Positions 8,814 through 19,002 of a DNA stretch of 64,000 bases are shown here, piece by piece. The position numbers and the translations under genes are program-made. Each line of letters starts with the position of its first letter. The stretch's first letter is position 1. Location: contig NZ_SHMH01000009.1 of NCBI RefSeq assembly GCF_004283755.1, positions 62,001 through 126,000 of the forward strand, given 5' to 3'. The stretch comes from Pseudoxanthomonas winnipegensis (lineage in GTDB: Bacteria; Pseudomonadota; Gammaproteobacteria; Xanthomonadales; Xanthomonadaceae). Below the pieces are notes generated by a model, which was given only the letters and a program-made list of their open reading frames with translations, ran no database searches and was not told the origin of the DNA.

Positions 8814-9575
8814 TCAACCCGAGGGCTGGGCCGCATCGTCCTGCGCGCCGGCGGCCTGCGCCCAGGTGAAGGACTGGTCCACGCGCTCGCTGTTGTCCGG
8901 CTGCAGGCGCGCGGTGACGCGCAGCGGCTTGAAGTCCGGCGGCAGCACGATCTCGCCCTCGATCTGCTGGAAATACTTGAACGAATACGCCATCCCGTCG
9001 GCCTGCGGCTGCTGGCGCAGCCGCCCCCAGTCCAGCGTCTCCAGCTTGCCCGCGCGCGTGCCCTCCACGCTCAGCTGCAGGCGGCCGCGGTTGACCGCGC
9101 CACGGTTGAGGTTCTGGGTGAGCGTGGCGGTGAAGTGCCAGGCCTGGTCGGTCTGCGGCTGTAGCTTGAGCTCGTGCACCGCCAGGCCGCGCCGCTGCGC
9201 GGTGGCGCCGACGAAGCGCTCGTAGAAGGCCACGTCCGCGCGCAGGCCGGCGATCTGTTCCTCGCGGTCGCTGAGCGTGGCCTGCAGGTCGCGGTTGGCC
9301 TCGCGGCTGATCTGGTCCGAGCGCGAGAGCGTGGCGACCTGCTGTTCGAGGTCATGAACGCGGCCCTGCGTGGCCTGCCATTGCGCCGCCGTCGGCGCCT
9401 GTCGCGCGCCCGGGGCGAACACCGTCCACAGGCCCCAGGCACCGAAGCCCAGCGCGAGCACCAGCACGCCCAGCAGCGCATACACCGTCAGCCGCGCGCC
9501 GCGGCTGACGGGCAGCAGATGCGGGCCTTCGGACGCCGGGCGCGGCGCGCCGTTGGGCGGATCGTTCGCGGACAT
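8814..9575 (-). CDS. DUF6776 family membrane-anchored coiled-coil protein (copy 1)
   Basis: The 253-residue protein has a short cytoplasmic N-terminus, one transmembrane helix (about 29-52), a predicted coiled coil (about 63-115) and a C-terminal beta-rich domain ending in a proline-acid tail. The body is clearly paralogous to the protein at 10094-10816. Both share a SDQISREAN / SDRISRAAN block, an ADVAFYERFVG / SDLAFYARLAG block, ETLDW, and SFKYFQ / SFRYFQ followed by G-IVLP. Function is unknown. Together with the bactofilin between them, the pair suggests a role in the cell envelope or cytoskeleton. Confidence 0.75.
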   Translation of the reverse strand: MSANDPPNGAPRPASEGPHLLPVSRGARLTVYALLGVLVLALGFGAWGLWTVFAPGARQAPTAAQWQATQGRVHDLEQQVATLSRSDQISREANRDLQATLSDREEQIAGLRADVAFYERFVGATAQRRGLAVHELKLQPQTDQAWHFTATLTQNLNRGAVNRGRLQLSVEGTRAGKLETLDWGRLRQQPQADGMAYSFKYFQQIEGEIVLPPDFKPLRVTARLQPDNSERVDQSFTWAQAAGAQDDAAQPSG

Positions 9576-9628
9576 GGGGTCAGCTTAGTCGGCCCGTTAT
9601 GAACAGGGCCGAGGTCCACCTGCGCGGC

Positions 9629-10063
9629 CTAGGCGTTGGCGGCCTCCGGCAGCGCGTCCAGCTGTGCCGGCACGGGCGCCGCAGCCTGCGCCGGCTCGCC
9701 CTCGGCCAGATGCATCAGCTGACCCACCAGCAGCGCGCCGGCGCGCATCTCCACCACCTTGTAGTGGATGTTGCCGCTGACCCGCGCCCTGGGCGCCAGC
9801 TCTACGCGCTCGGTGGCGCGCACGTCGCCTTCGATGCGGCCGTTGACGATCACCACCGGCACATCGACCACGCCCTCGATCAGGCCCGCCTCGCCCAGCG
9901 TCAGCGTGGCCGGCTGGCCGGGCGCGGCGAAGACCCGGCCGTGGATGCGGCCCTCCACCACCAGCCCGCCGCTGAACTGCAGATCGCCATGCAGCACGAC
10001 CTGCGCGCCGATGAGGGTGTCGACGGCCTGGCCGTCGTGCCAGCTGCTCTTCTTCTTCAACAT
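9629..10063 (-). CDS. Bactofilin family (polymer-forming cytoskeletal) protein
   Basis: The 144-residue protein has the bactofilin core, a right-handed beta-helix built from short hydrophobic repeats, such as DTLIGAQVVLHGDLQFSGGL and IEGDVRATERVELAPRARV. A short lysine-rich N-terminus (MLKKKSS) may mediate membrane contact. Bactofilins assemble nucleotide-free filaments and often scaffold peptidoglycan enzymes. It sits between two DUF6776 paralogues on the same strand, with gaps of 53 and 30 bases, so the three are likely one operon. Confidence 0.88.
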   Translation of the reverse strand: MLKKKSSWHDGQAVDTLIGAQVVLHGDLQFSGGLVVEGRIHGRVFAAPGQPATLTLGEAGLIEGVVDVPVVIVNGRIEGDVRATERVELAPRARVSGNIHYKVVEMRAGALLVGQLMHLAEGEPAQAAAPVPAQLDALPEAANA

Positions 10064-10093
10064 GGACGCTCCGTGGGAGGAAGGGGACTGCGG

Positions 10094-10816
10094 TCAGCCG
10101 CGGGCCGGGGCCCAGTCGAACGCGCGCTCGACCGGCGCCCGCCCGGGCGCCTGCAGGGTCACGCGCACGCGCTGCGGGGTGAAGCCGGCCGGCAGCACGA
10201 TGCGCCCGGACAGCTCCTGGAAATAGCGGAAGGAGAACGCCTGCGGCGCGGACTCGCCGCCGGTGTGCAGCTGCGCCCAGTCCAGCGTCTCGTGGCGGCC
10301 GGCGCGCACCCCGTCCACCGCCAGCTGCATCTGCCCGGTACTGATCGCATCACGGTCCAGGGTCTGGGTCAGCACGATCCGGTAGCCGAAGGCCCCGTCG
10401 CCCTGGGCGGCGAACCTGGAGGAGAACACCGTCAGGTCCGTGCGCTGGGCGGTCGGGCCGGCCAGGCGTGCGTAGAAGGCCAGGTCGCTGCGCAGATCGT
10501 TGATCTGGGTCTCGCGCTGGGCCAGGGTGTCCTGCAGGTCCAGGTTGGCCGCGCGACTGATGCGGTCGGACTGCTCCAGCACCACCATCCGGCGGCGCAG
10601 CTCGGCGACCTCGCGGCTGGACTGGCGCTCGGCGGCCTCGGCGCTGGCCGCGCGCTGGCGCAGCTGGTCCAGGCCGGCCGGACGCGTCAGCCACAGGACG
10701 GCGGCGGCGACCAGCGCCAGCGAGGCGAGCCAGCCCAGGACCAACAGGAGCCGCCACGGCAGGCGGCGGCCCTGGCGGCCGCGGACGATGCGGTACTGCG
10801 GAATGGTGGAGTGCAT
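10094..10816 (-). CDS. DUF6776 family membrane-anchored coiled-coil protein (copy 2)
   Basis: The 240-residue paralogue of the protein at 8814-9575 has the same plan: a basic N-terminus, one transmembrane helix (about 21-43), a coiled coil (about 52-105) and a C-terminal beta domain with ETLDWAQL and SFRYFQELSGRIVLP. The start is the ATG at 10816. An upstream GTG (VSAMHS) is possible. It is the first gene of the DUF6776-bactofilin-DUF6776 cluster. No catalytic residues are evident. Confidence 0.74.
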   Translation of the reverse strand: MHSTIPQYRIVRGRQGRRLPWRLLLVLGWLASLALVAAAVLWLTRPAGLDQLRQRAASAEAAERQSSREVAELRRRMVVLEQSDRISRAANLDLQDTLAQRETQINDLRSDLAFYARLAGPTAQRTDLTVFSSRFAAQGDGAFGYRIVLTQTLDRDAISTGQMQLAVDGVRAGRHETLDWAQLHTGGESAPQAFSFRYFQELSGRIVLPAGFTPQRVRVTLQAPGRAPVERAFDWAPARG

Positions 10817-10968
10817 GGCGGACACGGCGTTGGCAAGGAAGGCCGGCACGGTCCACGCACCGCCCCCGCGCGCCTGCACGGACGCGGCCCCGGCGGGACC
10901 TATACTGGCGATGACCCGACGGGACGCGCGCTCCCCTCCCGTCGCCCCCAGTCTAGAGCGTGTTGGCC

Positions 10969-11568
10969 ATGACCGAAGCACATCTGTTCGTGATCGGGAT
11001 CCTGCTGGCCTGGATGGCGGGCATCCGCGCCTACCTGACCGTGTTCGGCATCGGCCTGGCCGGGCTGCTGGGCTGGGTCGAGCTGCCGCCGGCGCTGCAG
11101 GCCACCCAGTCGTGGTGGGTGCTGGGCACCTCCGGCGCCTTGGCGGTGGCCGAGTTCTTCGCCGACAAGATCCCCGGCGTGGATTCGGTCTGGGACCTGC
11201 TGCAGACCCTGGCGCGGGTGCCGGCCGGCGCCTTCCTCGCGGCCGCGACACTCTCGCCCGACGGGCACCTGGGCACCGGTGCGCTGGCGGCCGGCGCCGG
11301 CGTGGCGCTGACCAGCCATCTGCTCAAGGCCGGCTCGCGCGCCCTGCTCAACACCTCGCCCGAGCCGGTCAGCAACTGGACCGCCTCGCTCGCCGAGGAC
11401 GTGGTGGTGACCGGCGGCCTGGCCCTGGCGCTGGCCCATCCCTGGCTGGCGCTGTCGGTGGCGGTGGTGTTGAGCCTGACCATCGCGCTGGTGCTGGGAT
11501 GGATCGCCCGCGCGGTGTGGCGACGCCTGCGACCCCGTTCATCACCCACGGCCGCATCGCGGCCGTAA
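10969..11568 (+). CDS. DUF4126 family membrane protein
   Basis: The 199-residue hydrophobic protein has about five membrane segments. It carries the typical DUF4126 features: an N-terminal GIRAYLTVFGIG segment, the acidic EFFADKIPGVDSVWD block, then S-H-L-KAGSRALLN and NTSPEPVSNW. The function is unknown. The frame opens with a GTG nine bases earlier, but the ATG at 10969 gives the usual N-terminus. It is divergent from the DUF6776 gene. Confidence 0.8.
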   Translation: MTEAHLFVIGILLAWMAGIRAYLTVFGIGLAGLLGWVELPPALQATQSWWVLGTSGALAVAEFFADKIPGVDSVWDLLQTLARVPAGAFLAAATLSPDGHLGTGALAAGAGVALTSHLLKAGSRALLNTSPEPVSNWTASLAEDVVVTGGLALALAHPWLALSVAVVLSLTIALVLGWIARAVWRRLRPRSSPTAASRP

Positions 11569-11635
11569 GCGGGTCGAGAACCCGTTTTAACGGCAGTCCG
11601 TCGCATAATGGACATCAGTCACGCCGGAAAGCCCG

Positions 11636-13527
11636 ATGCCCGCACCGCCGTCCCCCACGTCTTCGTCATCTTCTTCTCCGCGCCCGCTGGTGCGCGCCGA
11701 GATGCCGCCGCCGAACTACTGGCGGCGCTGGACCGACGACGTGCCGGCCCTCTCCGCCAGCGCCGAAGCAGAGTCCGATAACGGCGCTGGCGCCGGCCTG
11801 CCCGGCGGCGCGGGCGCGCCCCCGGCCGCCGGCGCGGCGGAGGGCGAAGGCGGTCCGGCCGAATCGCCGTATCGCGTGCTGATCGTCGAAGACGACCGCC
11901 CGCAGGCCCTGTTCGCCCAGAGCGTGCTGCACGGCGCGGGCATGCTGGCCGAAGTGGAGATGGAGGCCGACAAGGTCATCGACAGCATCCAGCGCTTCGT
12001 GCCCGACCTGCTGCTCATGGACCTGCACATGCCCGGCCAGGACGGCATGTCGCTGACGATGGCCATCCGCGAGCGCCCCGAGTACCTGGACCTGCCGATC
12101 GTCTTCCTCACCGGCGATCCGGATCCGGAACGCCAGTACGACGCGCTGGACAGCGGCGCCGACGACTTCCTGAACAAGCCGATCCGCCCGCGCCACCTGA
12201 TCGCCGCGGTGTCCAACCGCATCCGCCGCATGCGCCAGCGCCTGCCGGTGCAGGTGCTGACCAGCGCCGCGCCCGAGGTCAACCAGACCCCGCTGGACGT
12301 CAATCCGGAGACCGGCCTGCACACCCGCGCCTACGTCCAGCAGCAGCTGGCCTCGGCGCTGGAGGAACACGCCGACGGCGGCCTGTTCTTCATCGAGATC
12401 GCCGGCGCCCTGGGTCTGCGCGACCGCTACGGCTATGCCGCCTTCGAGCAGCTGATGTCGCAGGCCGCGCGCCAGCTGTCCGGCTTCGCCGCGCCGCATC
12501 CGCTGGCGCGCCTGAACGACAACAGCTTCCTGACCGTGGCCCGCGGCCTGCCGCGTGAGGCCTTGGAGGGCTTCGCCCGTTCGCTGCACGACCAGCTGGC
12601 CAAGGTGTCGCTGCCGGTGCGCGCCAGCGAGACCATCCAGCTGCGCGCGATCATCGGTTACTCCGAGCTGGCCCTGGGCTTCGCCGACCGCGATGCGGCG
12701 CTGGAGGCGGTCGAGCACGCCGCCGTGGCCGCGCGCAGCCAGCCCGGCCACGTCGCCGCGCACGTGCCGGCGCCCTCGGCCAGCGAACAGGCCCGCGCCT
12801 CGCTGGCCGACACCACGTTGGAGCTGCTGTTCCAGCCGATCGTGTCGGTGGCCGGCGGCGACCAGGCCCAGTTCCAGGTGCTCATGCGCCTGCGCCAGGC
12901 CGACGGCACGCTGCTGCCGGCCGCCCAGGTCGTGCCGGCGGCCGAGCTGTCCGGCGACATCGTCGATCTGGACCGCCAGATCATCGCCCGCGCGCTGGAC
13001 CTGATCGCCAAGCGCAAGGTCGAGGGCGCCGAGCTGCGTCTGTTCGTGTCGCAGTCGCCGCTGACCCTGAACCGCCCTGGCGCGGCCGACTGGCTGATCG
13101 GCGAGATCCGCCGCCGCGGCATCGAGCCGTCCTCGCTGGTGATGGACCTGCGCCTGTCCGACGCGCTGATTCACACCGTGGCGCTGCGCGATTTCTGCCA
13201 GGCTCCGATGCAGGCCGGCGTACAGTTCTGCCTGAGCCAGTTCGAGCCCGGCACCGATGCCGAGGCGCTGCTCTCGCTGCTGCCGCTGAGCTATCTGCGC
13301 GTCTCCAGCCGTTTCGCCGGCGCGCACAAGGACGCCGCGCTGCGCGGCCAGCTGCGCGCCACCATCGACCTGGCGCACCGCCAGAACCTGCTGGTGATCG
13401 GCCAGCAGATCGAGGACCCGCAGGCCGCCGCGGCCATGTGGATGGGCGGCGTCGACTTCATCCAGGGCAACCTGGTGCAGGGCGTCGGCGAGGACCTGGG
13501 CTTCGACTTCCATAACGCGGTGCTGTA

Positions 13528-13528
<1 letters not shown>
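11636..13528 (+). CDS. Receiver domain protein with degenerate GGDEF and EAL domains
   Basis: The 630-residue protein starts with a low-complexity Ser/Pro/Ala/Gly leader (1-77). A receiver domain follows (79-195), with DD at 86-87, phospho-acceptor D129 and K181. Next come a degenerate GGDEF domain (about 215-365) and a degenerate EAL domain (about 388-628). The GGDEF signature is replaced by NDNSF (294-298). The EAL catalytic glutamate position is Q (QVLMR, about 414), and the usual DDFGTG is SQFEPG. It should therefore be inactive for c-di-GMP turnover and may act as a phospho-regulated c-di-GMP binding or scaffold protein. Its stop overlaps the start of the hybrid kinase, so they form a signalling pair. 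Confidence 0.85.
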
Positions 13529-15929
<2,401 letters not shown>

Positions 15930-15957
<28 letters not shown>

Positions 15958-16400
15958 TTCGGTTCGCCGATCCGGCCGATCAGGTCCAGCTGGGTTTCCA
16001 GCCAGTCCACGTGCTCTTCCTCCGAATCGAGGATGTCCACCAGCAGCTGGCGGCTGACGTAATCGCCCACCGTCTCGCAGTAGGACACGCCCTCGCGCAG
16101 CACCGGCAGCGCCTCCAGCTCCAGCGCCAGGTCGCACTCGAGCATCTCGCGCGGGTTCTCGCCCACGCGCAGCTTGCCCAGCGCCTGGAAGTTCGGCAGG
16201 CCCTCGAGGAACAGGATGCGGTCGGCCAGCTTGTCCGCATGCTTCATCTCGTCGATGGATGCCTTGTATTCGTACTCGGCCAGTTCCTTCAGGCCCCAGT
16301 GCTTGAGCATCTTGGCGTGCAGGAAGTACTGGTTGATCGCGGTCAGCTCGTTGTAGAGGACCTTGTTGAGGAACTCGATGACCTTGGCGTCGCCCTTCAT
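15930..16400 (-). CDS. bfr: Bacterioferritin
   Basis: The 156-residue protein conserves the ferroxidase ligands E18, E51 and H54, plus the later glutamates and histidine of the EEEHVDW helix. It also has the haem ligand M52. The numbering matches E. coli Bfr exactly if translation starts at the ATG of MKGD (16400). In-frame ATGs at 16406 and 16412 and a GTG at 16448 are less likely starts. Bacterioferritin forms a 24-subunit shell that stores iron. The gene converges on the hybrid kinase, with a 28-base tail-to-tail overlap. It lies just downstream of bfd, which releases iron from it. Confidence 0.95.
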
Positions 16401-16507
16401 CGTCATATCCATGCGCAGAGAATCGACGCGCAGGATAGCGACCGACACGAGGCCGTGAGGAAACGCGAATCGTGATCAGTCCCGCGCGCTGCGCGGGCGG
16501 TGCGCCC

Positions 16508-16723
16508 TTAGGCGGCGTTGGCCAGGGCGGCGCCCAGCAGCGGCAGCGGGAACCCCACGCTGGCGTGGTGCGCATCGAGCAGGTCGGCGGCCATGTCCAG
16601 GCAGCTGCCGCAGGTGCTGCCGGCGCCGGTGCGCATGGTCAGTTCGGACACGGTCCTGCAGCCGTTGGCGGCGGCTTCGCGGATCTGGTGGTCGGTGACC
16701 CCGTTGCAGATGCAGACGTACAC
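16508..16723 (-). CDS. bfd: Bacterioferritin-associated ferredoxin
   Basis: The 71-residue BFD-like [2Fe-2S] protein has the paired cysteines YVCICNGVTD (C4, C6) and STCGSCLD (C38, C41), with one helix-turn between. It donates electrons to bacterioferritin to mobilise stored iron. It is directly upstream of bfr on the same strand, which supports the assignment. Both are probably iron-regulated, but I see no convincing Fur box. Confidence 0.93.
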   Translation of the reverse strand: MYVCICNGVTDHQIREAAANGCRTVSELTMRTGAGSTCGSCLDMAADLLDAHHASVGFPLPLLGAALANAA

Positions 16724-16789
16724 GGCGATGGCGGGACGGCGGCGGGCCGGACCGGCCCGATGCCATTCAATCGCGGATGCGAATGATTG

Positions 16790-17398
16790 TCAATTTGCAG
16801 GCGTGCCCGGGCCTGAACCCTCGCGCCGCCGGCCCGCCCGGGCGCGCGGACGCTGCGAGCTGCGCGCCTGGCCTTCGCCCGGCCGCCGCTCCTGGCGCTG
16901 CTGCGGCACGGCCTGCGCGCCGGCCACGACCCGCGCCATCGGCGCCAGATGCCCCAGCGCCCGGGCGTACACGCCGCGCTTGAACATCACCACGTGCTCC
17001 ATCGGGTACCAGAAGTCGACCCAGCGCCAGTGGTCGAACTCGGGCGTATCGGTCACGTCCAGGCGCACGTGGCGCTCTTCGCCGACCAGGCGCAGCAGGA
17101 ACCAGACCTGCTTCTGGCCGATGCAGACATGCCGCTCGTTGCGGCGCACCGCGCGCGGCGGCAGCCGGTAGCGCAGCCAGCCGGGGGTAGCGCCGAGGAT
17201 CTCGACGTGTTCGGGCAGCAGCCCGGTCTCCTCGCGCAGTTCGCGGTACATGGCTTCCACCGGCGTCTCGTCGGTGTTCATCCCGCCCTGCGGGAACTGC
17301 CAGCCGTCGCGGCGCACGCGGCGCGCCCAGAAGACCTTGCCTTCCGGATGCATGAGCACGATGCCGACGTTGGGTCGGTAACCGTCCGGATCGATCAC
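16790..17398 (-). CDS. rppH: RNA pyrophosphohydrolase RppH
   Basis: The 202-residue Nudix hydrolase begins [15 protein letters not shown], has WQFPQGGM, and carries a Nudix box at about residues 38-60 (GG...REL-EETG). These are all RppH hallmarks. RppH removes pyrophosphate from 5' RNA ends and so triggers decay. The C-terminal 40 residues are an Arg/Gly/Gln-rich tail longer than in E. coli. The GTG start at 17398 is preceded by a good ribosome-binding site (AGGAG, 17407-17411). Confidence 0.93.
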   Translation of the reverse strand: MIDPDGYRPNVGIVLMHPEGKVFWARRVRRDGWQFPQGGMNTDETPVEAMYRELREETGLLPEHVEILGATPGWLRYRLPPRAVRRNERHVCIGQKQVWFLLRLVGEERHVRLDVTDTPEFDHWRWVDFWYPMEHVVMFKRGVYARALGHLAPMARVVAGAQAVPQQRQERRPGEGQARSSQRPRARAGRRREGSGPGTPAN

Positions 17399-17473
17399 GA
17401 CGCGGACTCCTGAAAATCTACTGGGTCCGAATGTGCCACGCCCCGGCCGCAGCCTCAACCCGCCGCGCATCGA

Positions 17474-17502
17474 TTGACAAGCCACGGGCCGATGCCCAGA
17501 AT
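17474..17502 (+). promoter_or_regulatory. Predicted sigma70 promoter of the tRNA-Met gene
   Basis: A perfect -35 box TTGACA (17474-17479) is followed by a 17-base spacer and CAGAAT (17497-17502). This would place transcription start around 17509, ten bases before the tRNA. Confidence 0.6.
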
Positions 17503-17518
17503 TGCCGGTTCTTCGCGC

Positions 17519-17595
17519 GGCTATGTAGCTCAGCCGGTTAGAGCACAGCACTCATAATGCTGGGGTCGGTGGTTCGAGTCCACCCATAGCCACCA
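17519..17595 (+). tRNA. tRNA-Met (anticodon CAT)
   Basis: A 77-base cloverleaf with acceptor stem GGCTATG/CATAGCC, discriminator A and encoded CCA (17593-17595). The anticodon stem is CAGCA/TGCTG with loop CTCATAA, placing CAT at 17553-17555. The T-arm is GGTGG-TTCGAGT-CCACC. The CAT anticodon with this sequence fits elongator tRNA-Met; a lysidine-modified tRNA-Ile cannot be excluded by eye. Its 3' part is duplicated at 30166-30214, so it is the integration site of the genomic island. Confidence 0.95.
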
Positions 17596-17597
17596 GA
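17549..17597 (+). repeat. Left attachment repeat (attL) inside tRNA-Met
   Basis: 49 bases identical to 30166-30214. They span the tRNA from the last bases of the anticodon stem's 5' strand to the CCA plus GA. This is the standard footprint of tyrosine-integrase insertion into a tRNA 3' end. Confidence 0.92.
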
Positions 17598-17626
17598 ATT
17601 TCGTTGAAATTCAACGCGTTACAAAG

Positions 17627-17650
17627 AACCCGCCTCACGGCGGGTTTTTT
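17627..17650 (+). terminator. Terminator after tRNA-Met (left copy)
   Basis: Stem AACCCGCC / GGCGGGTT with loop TCAC, followed by TTTT. A near-identical terminator occurs after the right repeat at 30245-30268. Confidence 0.85.
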
Positions 17651-18021
17651 GTTGTCTGCGGGAAGGCTTACGGCATGGGATGAGGTCGGCTTAAGGACGG
17701 CTTAGTGGGCCGCCTCGCCTCGCTGCACTCACTGGCAACAGGCCACCCTCGCTCTAGTCTCTAGGAGCGCCGATCTCTCCAAAATGAGGAGCGTCAGTTT
17801 CCATCTCACGCCGGCTTTTGCCGTGCCCTGCATCGGATGGCCTGCAAATCATCGCGGCCAGGCTCAGAACCGTCCACTAAAGTTGTGCGCCAGCGGGCCG
17901 GTCGCATGTCAGCGGAGAGTGCACTATTCTCATCGCTGGGGATCAAATTCGCAGCAACGGCAGGTTCGAAGCCTGACGCGTACGCAGTCGAAGACCGCTG
18001 ACAAACGGATAGTGACAGCGA
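17651..18021. other. Non-coding left end of the island
   Basis: About 370 bases between the tRNA terminator and the first island gene. Short open frames exist on both strands, but none has a credible ribosome-binding site or recognisable protein. This stretch presumably holds the operon promoter; I could not pick one with confidence. GC falls progressively along it towards the operon. Confidence 0.4.
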
Positions 18022-19002
18022 ATGAGCAGTGCGCCTACCGACTCTCAAAGCGGCTACAGACAATCGATACCGCTTTCTTGGCTTCAGTCACCTGAAGATG
18101 GGGATCGTTTTTCCCTGATGGAATTCGCCCGTGGAACCCTCTACGGCCTGGCCAGGCTGGAAGCGGGGGCTTTTGGTGCAGTGCACGTTTCCCGCGTACG
18201 AAATTCCTTTAATAGACTTGGCTCGGCAACGCTGTGTAGGGTGGCGTTGAGACTACTCGAACTTCTGCGAGAAGCAGAGCCCGTCATGGGTGGCTACTGG
18301 CTACTGACACCATACCGAGTCGTAGAGATCAATGGAAAATTCATGTTTGTGGGAGCGGCCCCTAACATGCATGGGTTGCTGGGAGGATGCACACGCCACG
18401 GGCTTTCTCGTTTTGTGTCGAAAGATACCGCTGAGAACTTGCCGCACCAGGCCCTAGAAAATTGGATGGGGGCTTCCGACCACGACCCCGCTAGCGTTGT
18501 CGCTGCACTCATATCCGGCCACAAACTCAATTCAGCCAAGACTTCTGGCTTGTCTGGCGTGGAATTCTTGAGCCTGCCGAGCACAAGAGACGGACACATC
18601 CCATTTCTTTGGACTGACCAGCCCAACAAAGCGGCATTAGTCGACCAGATTGCCATATGTAGACAACGAGCTCATGGCAGCACGCGCTTCTTCTCCGCGA
18701 GCGTGCGAAACGGCTCAGTCATCTCCGAAGCACCGATAAATATTGAGGCTGCCAGGCTGTTCTTCTCTGTTGCGAGTCACCTTGGATCGGCCCCCAAAGC
18801 CATCATTCGGTCGAGCGAGCGTGAAACGAGCATCACTCTAAATCTGAGGCTACCCGCCGCGGAATACCGACTCGCCCTTGCCATCTCTACGCAGACAGTC
18901 CGTTCCGGCCTTACAACAACCTTCACAGCACCAACGGAACTAGCACCAGTTCTCCTCTCGCGAATCGCGAAGCTAGGCTGCTTCTCGGACACCCTGATAT
19001 GA
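18022..19002 (+). CDS. Unknown protein, first gene of the Druantia-like operon
   Basis: The 326-residue soluble protein has no signal peptide or membrane segment, and I do not recognise its family. Visible features are a central GLLGGCTRHGLSRFV segment, a region with YWLLTPYRVVEINGKF, and a C-terminal part (residues 225-320) that could be an alpha-beta domain. The ATG at 18022 has only a weak ribosome-binding site. Its stop overlaps the ATG of the helicase (ATGA), so it belongs to the operon. By position and size it could be the counterpart of DruD or another accessory subunit. That is an inference from gene order only. Confidence 0.6.
   Translation: MSSAPTDSQSGYRQSIPLSWLQSPEDGDRFSLMEFARGTLYGLARLEAGAFGAVHVSRVRNSFNRLGSATLCRVALRLLELLREAEPVMGGYWLLTPYRVVEINGKFMFVGAAPNMHGLLGGCTRHGLSRFVSKDTAENLPHQALENWMGASDHDPASVVAALISGHKLNSAKTSGLSGVEFLSLPSTRDGHIPFLWTDQPNKAALVDQIAICRQRAHGSTRFFSASVRNGSVISEAPINIEAARLFFSVASHLGSAPKAIIRSSERETSITLNLRLPAAEYRLALAISTQTVRSGLTTTFTAPTELAPVLLSRIAKLGCFSDTLI

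Noticed and set aside
17784..18095. Open frame of 103 codons at the left end of the island
   Set aside because: No ribosome-binding site or recognisable protein; it overlaps the better-supported first operon gene.
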